A stretch of 64,000 nucleotides of DNA from Bacteriovoracaceae bacterium (GCA_018649885.1 JABIHA010000113.1:1-64000), one strand, 5' to 3'; positions 45,001 through 54,030 are shown, numbered from the stretch's first letter. Made by a program: numbers and translations. Notes: a model not told the origin generated them from the sequence alone.

Positions 45001-46103
45001 TTTCCATTTAATTTTGGAGAAAGGCCACCTTGAATTTTACCTTGTTTATATATTATTTTTGTTACGGCCTTTGGATCAACTAGGTTTTCTACTTCTTCTT
45101 CGCTAAGTCTTTTTAAAAGTGAAGGGTGGCCCAATTGATGATAATTAGAGGTATTAAACTGTGAAATAGCAACTTTTGGTTTTCTCCAAAGTCCGGAATC
45201 GGCAGGGTAAAGTATACCGAGATCAATTCCTTCAGACTCTAAGATTTCAAGTTGATTTTCAGAGAAAAATTTCTGGCCTACTCCAAGTTGAAGCTTACTT
45301 GCAATTTTTTGGTATCTAAGTAAACTCTCTGCTCTCGCCAATGTTAATTCTTTTTTTCTCAGTTTTTCATCTATTTTATAAAATATGTGATTTTGTATGG
45401 CCTCTGCAGAACCCTCTACTAGTAAATTTGAAGACTCAAAGGCCTTACCTTTAAGTGAATGATAAATGAGTGTATTTAATGTCTTAGTCCAAATACGGCT
45501 AACACCTCTTTGAGCATCTTCGTTTCTGGCCCCTTCATAAGCTTCGAGTCCCTCAAGAAGGTAAGAAGCAACCAATTGCCCATTTTCGGTATTCAAGCTC
45601 TTTTCATTAGCGATAAACCCATAGTGTTGAAAGCTTTTTTTAAATTGATCTAACCTTTTTCTTGAAAAACTTGTAGCAAGAAAAGTCCTCTCCTCCTCCC
45701 ATTTTTCAATATGTTTTTTCTTTATTTTACCTGAGCAATAATCGTTTCCAATTCTTAGTGAATACTTGGATCCCTTGATCTCGTCAGCACAGAAAATCAA
45801 AAAAGCATTGTGTTCATAGCTAGCTACTTGATCAATTTTTTCCTGCAGTTTCTTTCCGTCTAGACGGCCATCATCAGTAAGATATGAAAGAAGTATTTCA
45901 GATGGAGTTCTTCGTTCAATGCCATCATTTTTTTTCTCCCTTTTGACTTTTGGACCTTTGTAAAAATCCGATTTGAAATCAAATGAGATATACCCTGGAA
46001 AATTAGTGGTTTGATTGTAGGGCCAGAGAACATCACTTTTAACATCTGTGCAGACGAAGAAGCTAATGGCCAAAATCAATGAAAGAAACTTTAGTACAAA
46101 CAT
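42066..46103 (-). CDS. Very large secreted protein, unknown
   Basis: 1345 residues with a signal peptide (ending ICTDVKS-like, cleavage near residue 23) and no other membrane segments. Composition is Lys-, Leu- and Phe-rich with no repeats. A central block near residue 520 (RGAALFMAWVGDPDVKDGNAKL) has a D-x-K-D-x-N pattern that recalls the catalytic loop of kinase-fold proteins such as CotH or HipA, which is only a hint. The C-terminal third is beta-rich and includes several YIFKFSHP-like strands. It stands alone between a DMT transporter and the EF-hand protein. No family recognised. Confidence 0.6.
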   Translation of the reverse strand: MFVLKFLSLILAISFFVCTDVKSDVLWPYNQTTNFPGYISFDFKSDFYKGPKVKREKKNDGIERRTPSEILLSYLTDDGRLDGKKLQEKIDQVASYEHNAFLIFCADEIKGSKYSLRIGNDYCSGKIKKKHIEKWEEERTFLATSFSRKRLDQFKKSFQHYGFIANEKSLNTENGQLVASYLLEGLEAYEGARNEDAQRGVSRIWTKTLNTLIYHSLKGKAFESSNLLVEGSAEAIQNHIFYKIDEKLRKKELTLARAESLLRYQKIASKLQLGVGQKFFSENQLEILESEGIDLGILYPADSGLWRKPKVAISQFNTSNYHQLGHPSLLKRLSEEEVENLVDPKAVTKIIYKQGKIQGGLSPKLNGKIGKQNWKLKFITNDMGAGDDPNLFNMISRALVGSEVNVEPAVNNLAAALGFSIDPTYFKREVHLYLPGAAYKNEKSFQYYVDLIYDEIILSFREKLNMASAFTDIRVDSDQKKYFVMKSVTLEKKSDKNTDTNLGGFVKDAFGRNLRRDHRGAALFMAWVGDPDVKDGNAKLKLAHSDKESQGNSLIYSLSDMGLSFGYGLPNNFKRNLVKKVHKNIRGEIKKIDLDYSGIYNLPILESASFSDAKWFVTLAMQLSREQIFKAFEYGGYPHAIATLYTDILLRRRDQLVAALELDGTTFLSHTGEEFTFSASSSKMVDPLTYSVTGYEHLFFNGNIIDSDGELFDPSVEPFPRYWDRSFGSKGDKEGKSAKDYRTTLFKTIPQAMANLILPPLARGTEVTNQGIEIDALDLNLSPQLFDEGSIWGSGFKAGLDAFIPYRLVVKNPFYDAHKDTNKYWIVDVLRLGILAGAESTFTDMGLESPISDYVGLSGELAAGYEWVKIRPTSDISNLKELMSEIHRPIIPRKKIKESLLENLKEGDILVTSSYVGPKVKLKLSYPLFFGISVGIKNSYDIMVTNRSTLYKQSDDMMFANWSNLRTLNVKLEPEVGFLFIKFPFFNTEFSGMKREGKSYLFDLGNPVQKDILFENIGKVSPKNVPEEYLVESNQLTSRGKGIGIRTPVFNVWGINFSKNKVEVITNKRERSDHFIVYEREMTERMTRDFVPFERRKLSAKAIINEKGEMYMSYLFKFSHPKMEKKKFLKVLRNYRNVFPKDFLLAEPESFNYYLGSIEMESNLVISSKGIKNIFSDLTRSDERVCVFYAVVEDIEKPGDFCFKALDANIFNNSGNMGKVRRFIKKFGRIREDYLKDERNLETRKDKRSSFRFLKRLVSLISMNGKTLSAINFLASLATDKEIHREAYLRSPKLRGITGRTGDIRISDKSRGKFRPIYAYDTDSPLDYLDSFVLKVLQASKVLGL

Positions 46104-46303
46104 ATGGACCTACCGAAGAATTACTACTGCGCAATGCACAATAAATCAAAAAGGCCTCTAAAGGTGGAAAAAAAGTACTTTATCCCCTTTTTACAGGGAA
46201 AAAGTACAAAACATCAGCTTGCAAGCTCTTGATATTTCATGAGACAGTAAATAGAGCTCAATTTATACCGGCGCCTTAAGGTGTAGATCCAAAAGTTAGA
46301 TAT

Positions 46304-47206
46304 TTGAAAAACCAAAGAGCAGCCTATTTTTACACATTTTTGGCCATCATTTTTTGGTCCACTGTGGCCACTTCCTTTAAGCTGGCCCTAAAAAACTGGA
46401 ACCCAGAGCAAGTTCTTCTTGTGGCCAGCCTAGTTTCCACAATCATTTTATTCACAATTACTGCCTTTCAAAAAAAAACCAAGAACCTATTTTCACAAGA
46501 CCTAAATTCGGTAAAAACCTCTTTCATTCTTGGTTTGATAAATCCATTTTTATATTATTTGATTTTATTTAAAGCTTATTCACTTCTCCCGGCCCAAGAG
46601 GCCCAAACTCTAAACTATCTATGGCCAATTTTAGTAGCTATATTGTCGGCAGTTTTTTTAGGCCACAGTTTTAGACCAATTGACCTTCTATCCCTTTTCA
46701 CTTCTTTTACAGGCGCTGCCATAATCGCTACACATGGCAACCTTACTGATCTCTCTTTTACAAATAGCTATGGGGTTTTCTTAGCACTCATATCAACACT
46801 ATTCTTTTCTATCTACTGGGTGATTAATCTAAGAGATCAAAGAGAGGACTTAGTAAAATTAACAACAAATTTTTTCTTCGGAACAATTGCGATACTCGTT
46901 TATGTCCTTTCAAACTCTTCACTTCCAACCTTTGAATGGACCTCTTTTTTTGCAAGCGTACATATTGGAATATTTGAAATGTCATTAACCTTCTTCTTTT
47001 GGCTAAAGGCCTTAAAGCTAACTGAGTCAGCTTCAACAATTTCAAACCTACTATACCTATCCCCTTTTCTTTCTTTCTTTTTTCTAGTTACAATACTTGG
47101 AGAAAAAATTCTTCCATCCACAATTGTGGGGTTTTTGGCGATAATCATAGGAATAATTTTACAAAATATTCGAAAAAACCTGAAGCGTCCTAGTGCGTCC
47201 ACCTAG
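46304..47206 (+). CDS. EamA/DMT-family transporter
   Basis: 300 residues with about ten hydrophobic helices arranged as two five-helix repeats, the EamA plan. Family-like features are IFWSTVATSFKLALK at the start, AQEAQTLNYLWPILVAILS at about 100 and the second-half repeat ending ILGEKILPSTIVGFLAIIIGI. It begins with TTG; a purine-rich AAGGTG lies 20 bases upstream, rather far, so the start is not certain. It probably exports a metabolite such as an amino acid. It converges with tolB and overlaps its 3' end by 17 bases. Confidence 0.8.
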   Translation: MKNQRAAYFYTFLAIIFWSTVATSFKLALKNWNPEQVLLVASLVSTIILFTITAFQKKTKNLFSQDLNSVKTSFILGLINPFLYYLILFKAYSLLPAQEAQTLNYLWPILVAILSAVFLGHSFRPIDLLSLFTSFTGAAIIATHGNLTDLSFTNSYGVFLALISTLFFSIYWVINLRDQREDLVKLTTNFFFGTIAILVYVLSNSSLPTFEWTSFFASVHIGIFEMSLTFFFWLKALKLTESASTISNLLYLSPFLSFFFLVTILGEKILPSTIVGFLAIIIGIILQNIRKNLKRPSAST

Positions 47207-48563
47207 GAGAAATACAGTTGCCAAAACCTTTTGTAAGTCTACCTAAAATTTCACCATCCTTATCCATAATATAGAGATTTTGAATGGCCTTAGTTCTACT
47301 AAGAACCCTTTGAGAGGTAAATACAATAAATTGTCCATCATTAGAGAAGCTGGGGTCTTCATTTGAGCCAAAATTCTTTGTCAACCTTACAAGACCGGTC
47401 CCGCTTGAGTTAATCCTATAAATATCAAATCGATTATCTACCCATGAAGAGAAGGCAATATATTTTCCATTTGGTGAATATCTTGGAGTCGCATTAAACT
47501 TCCCCACATAGCTTATTCTTTTTACGCCCGACTCAGCTTTTCCCATCTTAGCTGTATACACATCCGCTCTTCCAGACCGGTTGGAGAGAAATGTGTACAT
47601 CCTACCATCTCTTGAAATTGAGGGATCAACATCATCACTATAGTGTTTTGTTAATGGAGTAATTCTTTTATTTTTTAAATTCAATTGGTAAATTTCAGCA
47701 TTTCCCGAATATGAAAGTGTTAACAATAGAGATTTGTCATCTGGAGTAAATACAGCTCCTGAGTTGATTCCTGGTCGATTTGATAGAAGTCGCATTCTCC
47801 CAGTTCTAAGATTGTGCATATATAAATCGACCGTTTTTTTTCTTCCAGATTTTTTAATTACTGTATAAGCGATCATTTCTCTATTATGTGAAATCGCTGG
47901 TGATACTACGACTGCATTGTGCCTAGATAATTGCCTCGAATTTCTTCCATCAAAATCCATTATAAAAAGCTCTTTAATTTGATGACCTCTTTGGGAACCT
48001 TGATCAGACACAAAGAGAATTTTAGAATTAAATATAGATTGCTTGTTTTTAATACTGGTGTAAATATCATTTCCAATTCCATGGACACCCTTTCTGATTT
48101 TGCCTGAAGAGATTACAAATTCTTTTTCAAGTAGCAGTTTTTTGTCTCTAACCCGGTAAACTCTAGCATCCACTTTGATATCTTGTGTTTTGGGTCCATT
48201 CTTACCAAGTACCAGTGACTTTACTCTTAAATGGAAAGTGTAAGAAAAATTACGTCTTGAAAGAGATTTGTAATCAGGCTCAAAAAAATTACTTCTCTTA
48301 ATATGCATATACGGGAGCCGATCAGGTGCAAGAATTTCAAAGTCTTTTTTATAGTACGAAAAATCTTCTACCAAAATTTCATAAATTTCTTTTATAGCCA
48401 TACTTTGGGGAACACTAAAGTTTCCAACCTTTAACGGAATCGGGATGGCAATTCTATCTGCTTCAAGATCAGCTTTCCCTACGCCCATTCGTATAAATCC
48501 AGTCTGGCCGAATAGTGAACCTGAAAGTAAAATTAAACATATTGAACAAATTAGTAATTTCAT
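47190..48563 (-). CDS. tolB: Periplasmic TolB
   Basis: 457 residues with a signal peptide (ending SGSLFG). An N-terminal alpha/beta domain at about 30-180 is followed by a six-bladed beta-propeller whose blades carry FVSDQG, IAYTVIKK, SPAISHNREMIAYT, PRYSPNGKYIAFSS and DPSFSNDGQFIVFTS. TolB binds Pal and colicins in E. coli and helps constrict the outer membrane at division. It ends the tolQ-tolR-tolA-tolB run. No pal gene follows, so Pal must be encoded elsewhere. Confidence 0.92.
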   Translation of the reverse strand: MKLLICSICLILLSGSLFGQTGFIRMGVGKADLEADRIAIPIPLKVGNFSVPQSMAIKEIYEILVEDFSYYKKDFEILAPDRLPYMHIKRSNFFEPDYKSLSRRNFSYTFHLRVKSLVLGKNGPKTQDIKVDARVYRVRDKKLLLEKEFVISSGKIRKGVHGIGNDIYTSIKNKQSIFNSKILFVSDQGSQRGHQIKELFIMDFDGRNSRQLSRHNAVVVSPAISHNREMIAYTVIKKSGRKKTVDLYMHNLRTGRMRLLSNRPGINSGAVFTPDDKSLLLTLSYSGNAEIYQLNLKNKRITPLTKHYSDDVDPSISRDGRMYTFLSNRSGRADVYTAKMGKAESGVKRISYVGKFNATPRYSPNGKYIAFSSWVDNRFDIYRINSSGTGLVRLTKNFGSNEDPSFSNDGQFIVFTSQRVLSRTKAIQNLYIMDKDGEILGRLTKGFGNCISPRWTH

Positions 48564-48581
48564 ATTTCTTCTCCAAACTAA

Positions 48582-49370
48582 TTATAGCGGGAAACCTACA
48601 ACAAAGTCTCCTCTAGCTCCACGGTCAGCAATTTGTTCCACCAATGGATCATAAGGGCCTGCTTTTTTAATAGCATCAAGTGCTTTTTCATCGTATTCTT
48701 TCACACCGCTACTTTCAAAAATTGAAAGTTTGATTATATTTCCATTTTTCTTTAAAAAAACTCTAATAGCACAATTCAAATCTTCATCAATTAGATAACT
48801 TGGTAATTTCCAATATCTCTTTATTCTAGAAATTAACCCTGTAATATATTTCTCACTTTCAACTTTTTTGATATCAGCATCACTATCACCTGTCAGTGCA
48901 ATCCCTTTGCTTATTTTATTTCCTGCGTGGATTATTTTTTCTAACTCTTTTTTATTGATTCCGAAAAGAGGATTCTCTTTTTTGACTTTGATTTTTACTT
49001 CTACTTTCTTTTTTAGTTTTAGTTTTTTGTTACTCTGGCTATTTAAAAAATCATCAAAACTCGTTGCTTTTGTCTTAAAAGTTACGTCCTTTTCATCGGT
49101 GACTTCAGGAGCTTTTTCTACAACCTCTTTGGTCACCGTCTCTTCAACATGTGGAAGATCTTGAATGGCCTCTAACTCTTTTAGCGTAAACTTGGGCATA
49201 GAAACAAGATCAACTCTAACAGAGCTTTTAATTATCTCAATATTAGTATTGACGGTAGAATTAAGCCACTGCCTACCAACTGCCCATAGGATTCCAAAGA
49301 CAGCAAGGTGAAGCGCCAGTGATATTAAAAGGGAATTTAAATCAGCGGAAAATTCGCTTCTCCCGTTCAA
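48582..49370 (-). CDS. tolA: TolA-like / TonB-like energy transducer
   Basis: 262 residues starting with TTG behind AAGGA. A single N-terminal membrane helix (SLLISLALHLAVFGILWAV) is followed by a charged Lys/Glu-rich periplasmic stalk (KKLKLKKKVEVKIKVKK). The C-terminal TolA/TonB-type domain (residues 175-262) has RIKRYWKLPSYL and KNGNIIKLSIFESSGVKEYDEKALDAIKKAGPY. The stalk is shorter than in E. coli TolA. It spans the periplasm and links the TolQR motor to TolB-Pal. Position in the run, rather than sequence alone, supports tolA over tonB. Confidence 0.85.
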   Translation of the reverse strand: MNGRSEFSADLNSLLISLALHLAVFGILWAVGRQWLNSTVNTNIEIIKSSVRVDLVSMPKFTLKELEAIQDLPHVEETVTKEVVEKAPEVTDEKDVTFKTKATSFDDFLNSQSNKKLKLKKKVEVKIKVKKENPLFGINKKELEKIIHAGNKISKGIALTGDSDADIKKVESEKYITGLISRIKRYWKLPSYLIDEDLNCAIRVFLKKNGNIIKLSIFESSGVKEYDEKALDAIKKAGPYDPLVEQIADRGARGDFVVGFPL

Positions 49371-49373
49371 AAC

Positions 49374-49787
49374 TTATTCCTTTTCGATTGGCTCAGTGAC
49401 AAGGGCTATTTTAGAAATTCCAGATTTTTTTAGGTGGGCCATTAAATAAGCAATATTGCCATATTTTAGAGCATAATCAGCTCTTATAAAAAGGGTATCA
49501 ACACTTGATTTCTTAAATTTGTCTTTTACAAAATTAACTATTTCACCAAAAAGAACTTTATCTTTTCCAAGATAATATTCATTGGTTTTAGTTATAGAGA
49601 GTACAACTTGCTCAGCACTTAAATTAATAGAGTTAACTTTTTTGGTTCTTGGTAAATCAAGATTGATTCCACTAAACATCATTGGAGCAGTAACCATAAA
49701 TATAACGAGAAGAACTAACATAACATCCACTAGAGGTGTGACATTAATATCAGATACGTACTTCCCTGAACCTTTTCCCGATTGCAC
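49374..49787 (-). CDS. tolR: TolR/ExbD-family protein
   Basis: 137 residues with the single N-terminal membrane helix carrying the conserved Asp (INVTPLVDVMLVLLVIFMVTAPM). A periplasmic domain follows with IRADYALKYGNIAYLMAHLKKSGI. It starts with GTG, sharing one base with the tolQ stop codon (TAGTG). It harnesses the proton gradient together with TolQ. Confidence 0.93.
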   Translation of the reverse strand: MQSGKGSGKYVSDINVTPLVDVMLVLLVIFMVTAPMMFSGINLDLPRTKKVNSINLSAEQVVLSITKTNEYYLGKDKVLFGEIVNFVKDKFKKSSVDTLFIRADYALKYGNIAYLMAHLKKSGISKIALVTEPIEKE

Positions 49788-50491
49788 TAATTCTCCTCAG
49801 AAATAAATGTCCTTTCAATCAAATTGAGAAGTTCTTGTTCAAAACTTTCCAATCTGGCAACCATCACTTGGTTTTGTTGACCAATGCTATTAAAAAACCA
49901 AACTGCAGGAATAGCTGCTGCAAGACCCATTGCTGTTGCTACAAGCGCCTCAGCAATACCTGGGGCCACACTTTCAAGAGAGCCTCCTCCCGCTGAAAGA
50001 CCAGTAAAAGAGTTTATAATTCCCCAAACAGTTCCAAATAAGCCGATAAACGGTGAAACAGATCCAATGGATGCAAGCGTTGAAAGAAGTGTGTCCATTT
50101 TTTCATGACAACGGATACTTCCTTTCTTAATTGCTCTTTTAATATTTTCAAGCCCATTTTTGCCGAAATGAACTGATACTTTTGATTTAAAATCACTTTG
50201 ACCAAGAGAGTCTTGCATTTTAACTAGCTCATCACAGCCTTCACTAAATATATTTCCACAAAAAGAGTAGGGAAGATTTTGTACTTCCCTAATTATTTCA
50301 TTCAAGTCCGTACTAGAATTGAACAAATCTAAAAATTCACCATTTGAAGCTTTCATTTTTCTCAAATATATTTTCTTCCGAAAAACGATAGTCCATGAAA
50401 GAATGCTCGCAACTATCAGCAGAATTAAAACGAACTTAACAACTGGGCCTGAGCTTAAAAGCAGATTAAATATGTCGATTTTTTCACTCAC
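49787..50491 (-). CDS. tolQ: TolQ/ExbB-family protein
   Basis: 234 residues. Three membrane helices are visible: about 15-35, 130-155 (LASIGSVSPFIGLFGTVWGIINSF) and 165-190 (IAEALVATAMGLAAAIPAVWFF), the family core. GTG start behind AGGAG. First gene of the tol run, and preceded on the same strand by envelope orphans. Confidence 0.93.
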   Translation of the reverse strand: MSEKIDIFNLLLSSGPVVKFVLILLIVASILSWTIVFRKKIYLRKMKASNGEFLDLFNSSTDLNEIIREVQNLPYSFCGNIFSEGCDELVKMQDSLGQSDFKSKVSVHFGKNGLENIKRAIKKGSIRCHEKMDTLLSTLASIGSVSPFIGLFGTVWGIINSFTGLSAGGGSLESVAPGIAEALVATAMGLAAAIPAVWFFNSIGQQNQVMVARLESFEQELLNLIERTFISEEN

Positions 50492-50516
50492 ATAAACTCC
50501 TATATGATCAAACTTA

Positions 50517-51428
50517 TTATATATTATCTTTTGGGCCGGCCATGCCCGTCAACAGGCCAGCCATAGGTGCAGAGCGGAAACCAATATATACCCATATACA
50601 AACCCACAATATTGAGACCGCACTTGCAGTTGGAAAGTTAGGGGTGGCAAAAATAGCGTACTGATTTCCCCAGAGGGGATCTAACCCGTACAGGGGAGCT
50701 AAAGGCGCCATAACAAAGCTTAAATAAGTGAGTGCTCCTCCCCACTTTCCTTTATATGCCATACTAATAAAAACTACTGTTAACATGTGGAGAATCAAAA
50801 AGTAGTGCCCCGGTTTTTTGTAGGGAAATGTAATATATGAAAAAATACAAAAAGCGAGAAGAAAGATCACTGATGAAACCAATTGGTCTGTTCTTGAAAT
50901 AGGCTTGTAAATATAGCAGATGTAAAAAAATAAAAAACCATCACAAAAAAAGAAAATTAGATTTCCAACAAAAGAAGCTATTGTGAATTCAAAGTCAAAG
51001 CTCTCCGCAAAAGTAAAGCTCGCTCCTGATAGGTACCAAACAGCACAGTTTAAGAACAAAGGTACCACAAGGTAGCTAGGAATGAAGTTGCCCGCTCCCT
51101 CTTTTATAAATTTTTTCATGGGGTGAATTGAAAAGGTATTTATATTAATCCATTTCACAACCAAACAAAGGGAGACGATTTTACTTAGTCCAATCATCGA
51201 CCACCCATTTCGAATTGCCCAATCTTCGATTGTAGGAAAATTATGAGATAATAAGAAGTGAAAGAAAGCACCCACCGAAATGAGTAACAGATAAATTGAT
51301 AAAAAAATTAAAAGATATCCACCATAGAAAAGAGAAACCTTTGAAGCAGTGTAACTAAAGAGATCTATTCTCTTATGAAGGTGCCGATTCAATCTAATCC
51401 CCCGAGAGGAACTCCTGGTATTAGCCAT
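50517..51428 (-). CDS. Multi-pass membrane protein, unknown
   Basis: 303 residues with about eight hydrophobic segments after an N-terminal basic tail (RGIRLNRHLHKR). Hydrophobic stretches include YGGYLLIFLSIYLLLISVGAF, YLVVPLFLNCAVWYL, FVGNLIFFFCDGFLFFYICYIY and AVSILWVCIWVYIGF. No transporter family motif is recognised. It lies 25 bases before tolQ and overlaps the next upstream gene by 40 bases, so it is probably part of the same transcript. A role in the cell envelope is inferred from that context. Confidence 0.55.
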   Translation of the reverse strand: MANTRSSSRGIRLNRHLHKRIDLFSYTASKVSLFYGGYLLIFLSIYLLLISVGAFFHFLLSHNFPTIEDWAIRNGWSMIGLSKIVSLCLVVKWININTFSIHPMKKFIKEGAGNFIPSYLVVPLFLNCAVWYLSGASFTFAESFDFEFTIASFVGNLIFFFCDGFLFFYICYIYKPISRTDQLVSSVIFLLAFCIFSYITFPYKKPGHYFLILHMLTVVFISMAYKGKWGGALTYLSFVMAPLAPLYGLDPLWGNQYAIFATPNFPTASAVSILWVCIWVYIGFRSAPMAGLLTGMAGPKDNI

Positions 51429-52315
51429 CTGATTTGTTGTTCGGGTGATGGATATATTTCGTTATACTTGCTATAGAGTGCATTAGTTCGAATTAACGTA
51501 TTGATTTTTTTTAGAAGACTTAAGTATGCGTTCCAGTACTTGGGATGTCCCTTTAAAATTAATTTAATTTTTTTGGTAATCTCAAACTGTTCTTGAAAAG
51601 TAAAACCTTTATTGAAGAAAACTTTATCGTAATTACTCAATGTTTTTTTAAAAGCATCTAGTTTTAATTCTTTCCCATAAAAATTCTTCCCTAGAATTTT
51701 ACTCAACTCAGGGTCTCTAACTTTTTTTACAACAATTCGGAGGTCAGACCGGTAAAAACTTTCTAGAACAAGAATTGATATCTCTAATTTTGTTAGATCC
51801 ATTACTTGAATAAAAGGAACCGAAATGAGTACTATATATTCACCACTACTCGCAGGTAGTGCAGCATGTGCAAGGGCAGGGGTGTTAAGTAGAAGTATCT
51901 TAAATTCTTTTTGATAAAGCCCAAGCGCTCTTAGAACTCCATTTAAATAGAGATCTAACCCATAATCGGGTTTCTGAAATTCCCACTTCAGCACACTTGC
52001 ATTTTTAACTATCCAGTACTCTGATAGAAAAGACCAAATATCATCTTCCTTGGGTAGATTATAGCGAGTTACATTTCTTTTAATTCTCTTCTTTCTGAGC
52101 TTATCCCCTTTAGATTTTTTTTTCTGAGCTTGTTTTTGTAGTTGATCCTCTTTAAGAATATCTTTTATCGAATTAAAATCTAATAAATCATTTTCTTTTT
52201 CTGCTTTGGTTTTTTTCTCGGGCTGACTTTTTTTAGCAGCACTAGACGGCCCAATTACTTGGCCTGAAAAAAGTGCTAAAAATAGCAGTGAAAATGCTAC
52301 CCTAAAACTTCTCAT
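51389..52315 (-). CDS. Secreted protein, unknown
   Basis: 308 residues with a signal peptide (ALFSGQVIGPSSA), a Lys-rich linker (about 30-75) and a folded remainder with an aromatic-rich core (DDIWSFLSEYWIVKNASVLKWEF; LNTPALAHAALPASSGEYIVLISVPFI). The C-terminus has IRWLIPGVPLGG. No domain recognised. It overlaps the membrane protein gene, and its upstream neighbour overlaps it by four bases, so they are probably translationally coupled. Confidence 0.5.
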   Translation of the reverse strand: MRSFRVAFSLLFLALFSGQVIGPSSAAKKSQPEKKTKAEKENDLLDFNSIKDILKEDQLQKQAQKKKSKGDKLRKKRIKRNVTRYNLPKEDDIWSFLSEYWIVKNASVLKWEFQKPDYGLDLYLNGVLRALGLYQKEFKILLLNTPALAHAALPASSGEYIVLISVPFIQVMDLTKLEISILVLESFYRSDLRIVVKKVRDPELSKILGKNFYGKELKLDAFKKTLSNYDKVFFNKGFTFQEQFEITKKIKLILKGHPKYWNAYLSLLKKINTLIRTNALYSKYNEIYPSPEQQIRWLIPGVPLGGLD

Positions 52316-52800
52316 GGCAGTTTGACCTTTCCAAAAACATAATTGTCATAAAGCTTTCCCCAAAAAAATAAATCATCTATTCCAAGTCCAAATTTTTGAA
52401 CAAAAATGGGGTATTTTTTTTCAAAGCAAGGTGGTCTTTTCGGCGATAGAAAATCTTGTCTAAGAAAGCCGTCTCTTCCACTGGCCTTAACTATATCCCA
52501 CTCCCCCCTTGATCTCCCCTCACTGGTAAAGACTTTAACAGGATGTCCACACCCCAGTGTAGTAATTCCCCTACTATATCTACTAGGGTTTTGGTGAAGG
52601 TGACCGTAGAAAGGCATAAAGTAATAAACACCTACAAGCTTCAATTTAGCAGATTTCTCATTTGAAGCCACATCCCGAGTGGATGCTCCCAGAGTGGATG
52701 CTCCTAGTGGAGCCGGGGCCATGAGAGAAATTAGTAGCACCATGTTAATAGTGCCTAGCTTAATAAGCAATTGGGGTAAATCTATCATCATAATTTCCAT
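52312..52800 (-). CDS. Small secreted protein, possibly SH3-like
   Basis: 162 residues with a signal peptide (INMVLLISLMAPAPLGAS) followed by a duplicated Gly-Ala-Ser-Thr tract (GASTLGASTRD). That tract reflects a short tandem repeat in the DNA (GAGTGGATGCTCC twice). The mature part has LKLVGVYYFMPFYGHL, HPVKVFTSEGRSRGEWDIVKASGRDGFLRQDFL and a Cys pair (LGCGHP; RPPCFEKK), reminiscent of a bacterial SH3 fold. The start is uncertain because Met1, Met4 and Met5 are all possible and the first overlaps lapB by 13 bases. Confidence 0.5.
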   Translation of the reverse strand: MEIMMIDLPQLLIKLGTINMVLLISLMAPAPLGASTLGASTRDVASNEKSAKLKLVGVYYFMPFYGHLHQNPSRYSRGITTLGCGHPVKVFTSEGRSRGEWDIVKASGRDGFLRQDFLSPKRPPCFEKKYPIFVQKFGLGIDDLFFWGKLYDNYVFGKVKLP

Positions 52801-54026
52801 CTAAAATGGATCGTTTCCCACTCTCTACATTGAGGGCATCTCCAAAAAAGATTATCTGAGTTATATCCACACTGTTTACAAAAATACCGTGTTAAAGAAG
52901 ATTGCATACTGTCCAGGAGGCCAACAACTTGCTCACAAGCTTGGTCTTTCTTCCCTGTCTCTATTAATAATTTCACATATTCTGTCTTAACTACTTGCGA
53001 ATGAATTTGATGATTTTTTATCCAATCATCCAAAATACAATAGGCCTTGTCGATTTCCCCACCTTGCTTTAACAATCTAATTTTAGTGAGGATAACTGAT
53101 GGACTATCTAGTAAATCTTTATCATCTAAGTTAAGGAAGTATTCCTGGAGTAGCTTAATTCTTTTTCTATAGTCACCTACTTGAGTCTCATCTCCCTGAA
53201 AACTTGAATTAAATGATTCAAAAACAAATGACGTATACATTGGATGCTCTTTTAAAAGCTCCAGTAGTGAAATTTTTGCTTCTTCTAAATTCCCAATGGC
53301 AAGATAGTGCTTCAGTCTTAATATCTTTGCTGAAACAGATGGAGCAAACCTAAAAGCATCTTCAAGATCTTCGAATGAATGTCTAAAATTGCCTTGTTCA
53401 AAGTATTGCTTTGATTTTTGTACAAGTATGTGTGAAATAGTCTCTGCTTGATTTTCTCTTCCAACTTTTGAAAGCATAATTCTGTACTGGTAAGCCTGGT
53501 CCCAATCCTCGATATCTTCATAAATTCTACATAGAGACCGAATAACTTCATCTTGATCACGATTAATTTTCAAAACATCTTTATAGGTTTCGATGGCCTT
53601 GTCTATAAAGCCACCCTTATCAAAATCAACTGCTAATTCCCTTAAAGCATTTAGCCTAGTCGATTCAGAGATGTTGTCTCTTGCAATAAGAGAGCGGTGG
53701 ATACTTATGGCCTTTTCAATTTCCCCATTACTTCGAAACAATCCTCCCAGCGCAAAATAGGTTTCCATTGTTTCCCGGTTGAGGTCGACTGCATTGAGAA
53801 ATTCTTTAATCGCAAGATCTTTATTTCCTGAAATGAGGTATTGTGTGGCATTTAAAAAGATCTTACTTTGCGCCTCGAATATAGAGTTTCGATACTTCTT
53901 AGAGAGTTTTACCCCGTGATCTTTTTCAATAAGGTAGAGATAGATCAACACAACTGTAATACAAACAGCTATAATCGCCAGCATGTGGTGCTGAAACCAT
54001 ATAAGATTAAAATCCGTTAAACTCAC
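52788..54026 (-). CDS. lapB: LapB-like TPR protein with rubredoxin-type zinc finger
   Basis: 412 residues. A single N-terminal membrane helix (LAIIAVCITVVLIYLYLI) is followed by TPR-like repeats from about 60 to 350 (AIKEFLNAVDLNRETMETYFALGGLFRSNGEIEKAI and successive units). A C-terminal rubredoxin-like finger has two Cys pairs: FCKQCGYNS and RCPQCREW. This is the LapB (YciM) plan. In E. coli it regulates LpxC turnover and lipopolysaccharide synthesis. It sits five bases before sppA's end, and the two are on one strand. Confidence 0.85.
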   Translation of the reverse strand: MSLTDFNLIWFQHHMLAIIAVCITVVLIYLYLIEKDHGVKLSKKYRNSIFEAQSKIFLNATQYLISGNKDLAIKEFLNAVDLNRETMETYFALGGLFRSNGEIEKAISIHRSLIARDNISESTRLNALRELAVDFDKGGFIDKAIETYKDVLKINRDQDEVIRSLCRIYEDIEDWDQAYQYRIMLSKVGRENQAETISHILVQKSKQYFEQGNFRHSFEDLEDAFRFAPSVSAKILRLKHYLAIGNLEEAKISLLELLKEHPMYTSFVFESFNSSFQGDETQVGDYRKRIKLLQEYFLNLDDKDLLDSPSVILTKIRLLKQGGEIDKAYCILDDWIKNHQIHSQVVKTEYVKLLIETGKKDQACEQVVGLLDSMQSSLTRYFCKQCGYNSDNLFWRCPQCREWETIHFRWKL

Positions 54027-54030
54027 TGTG

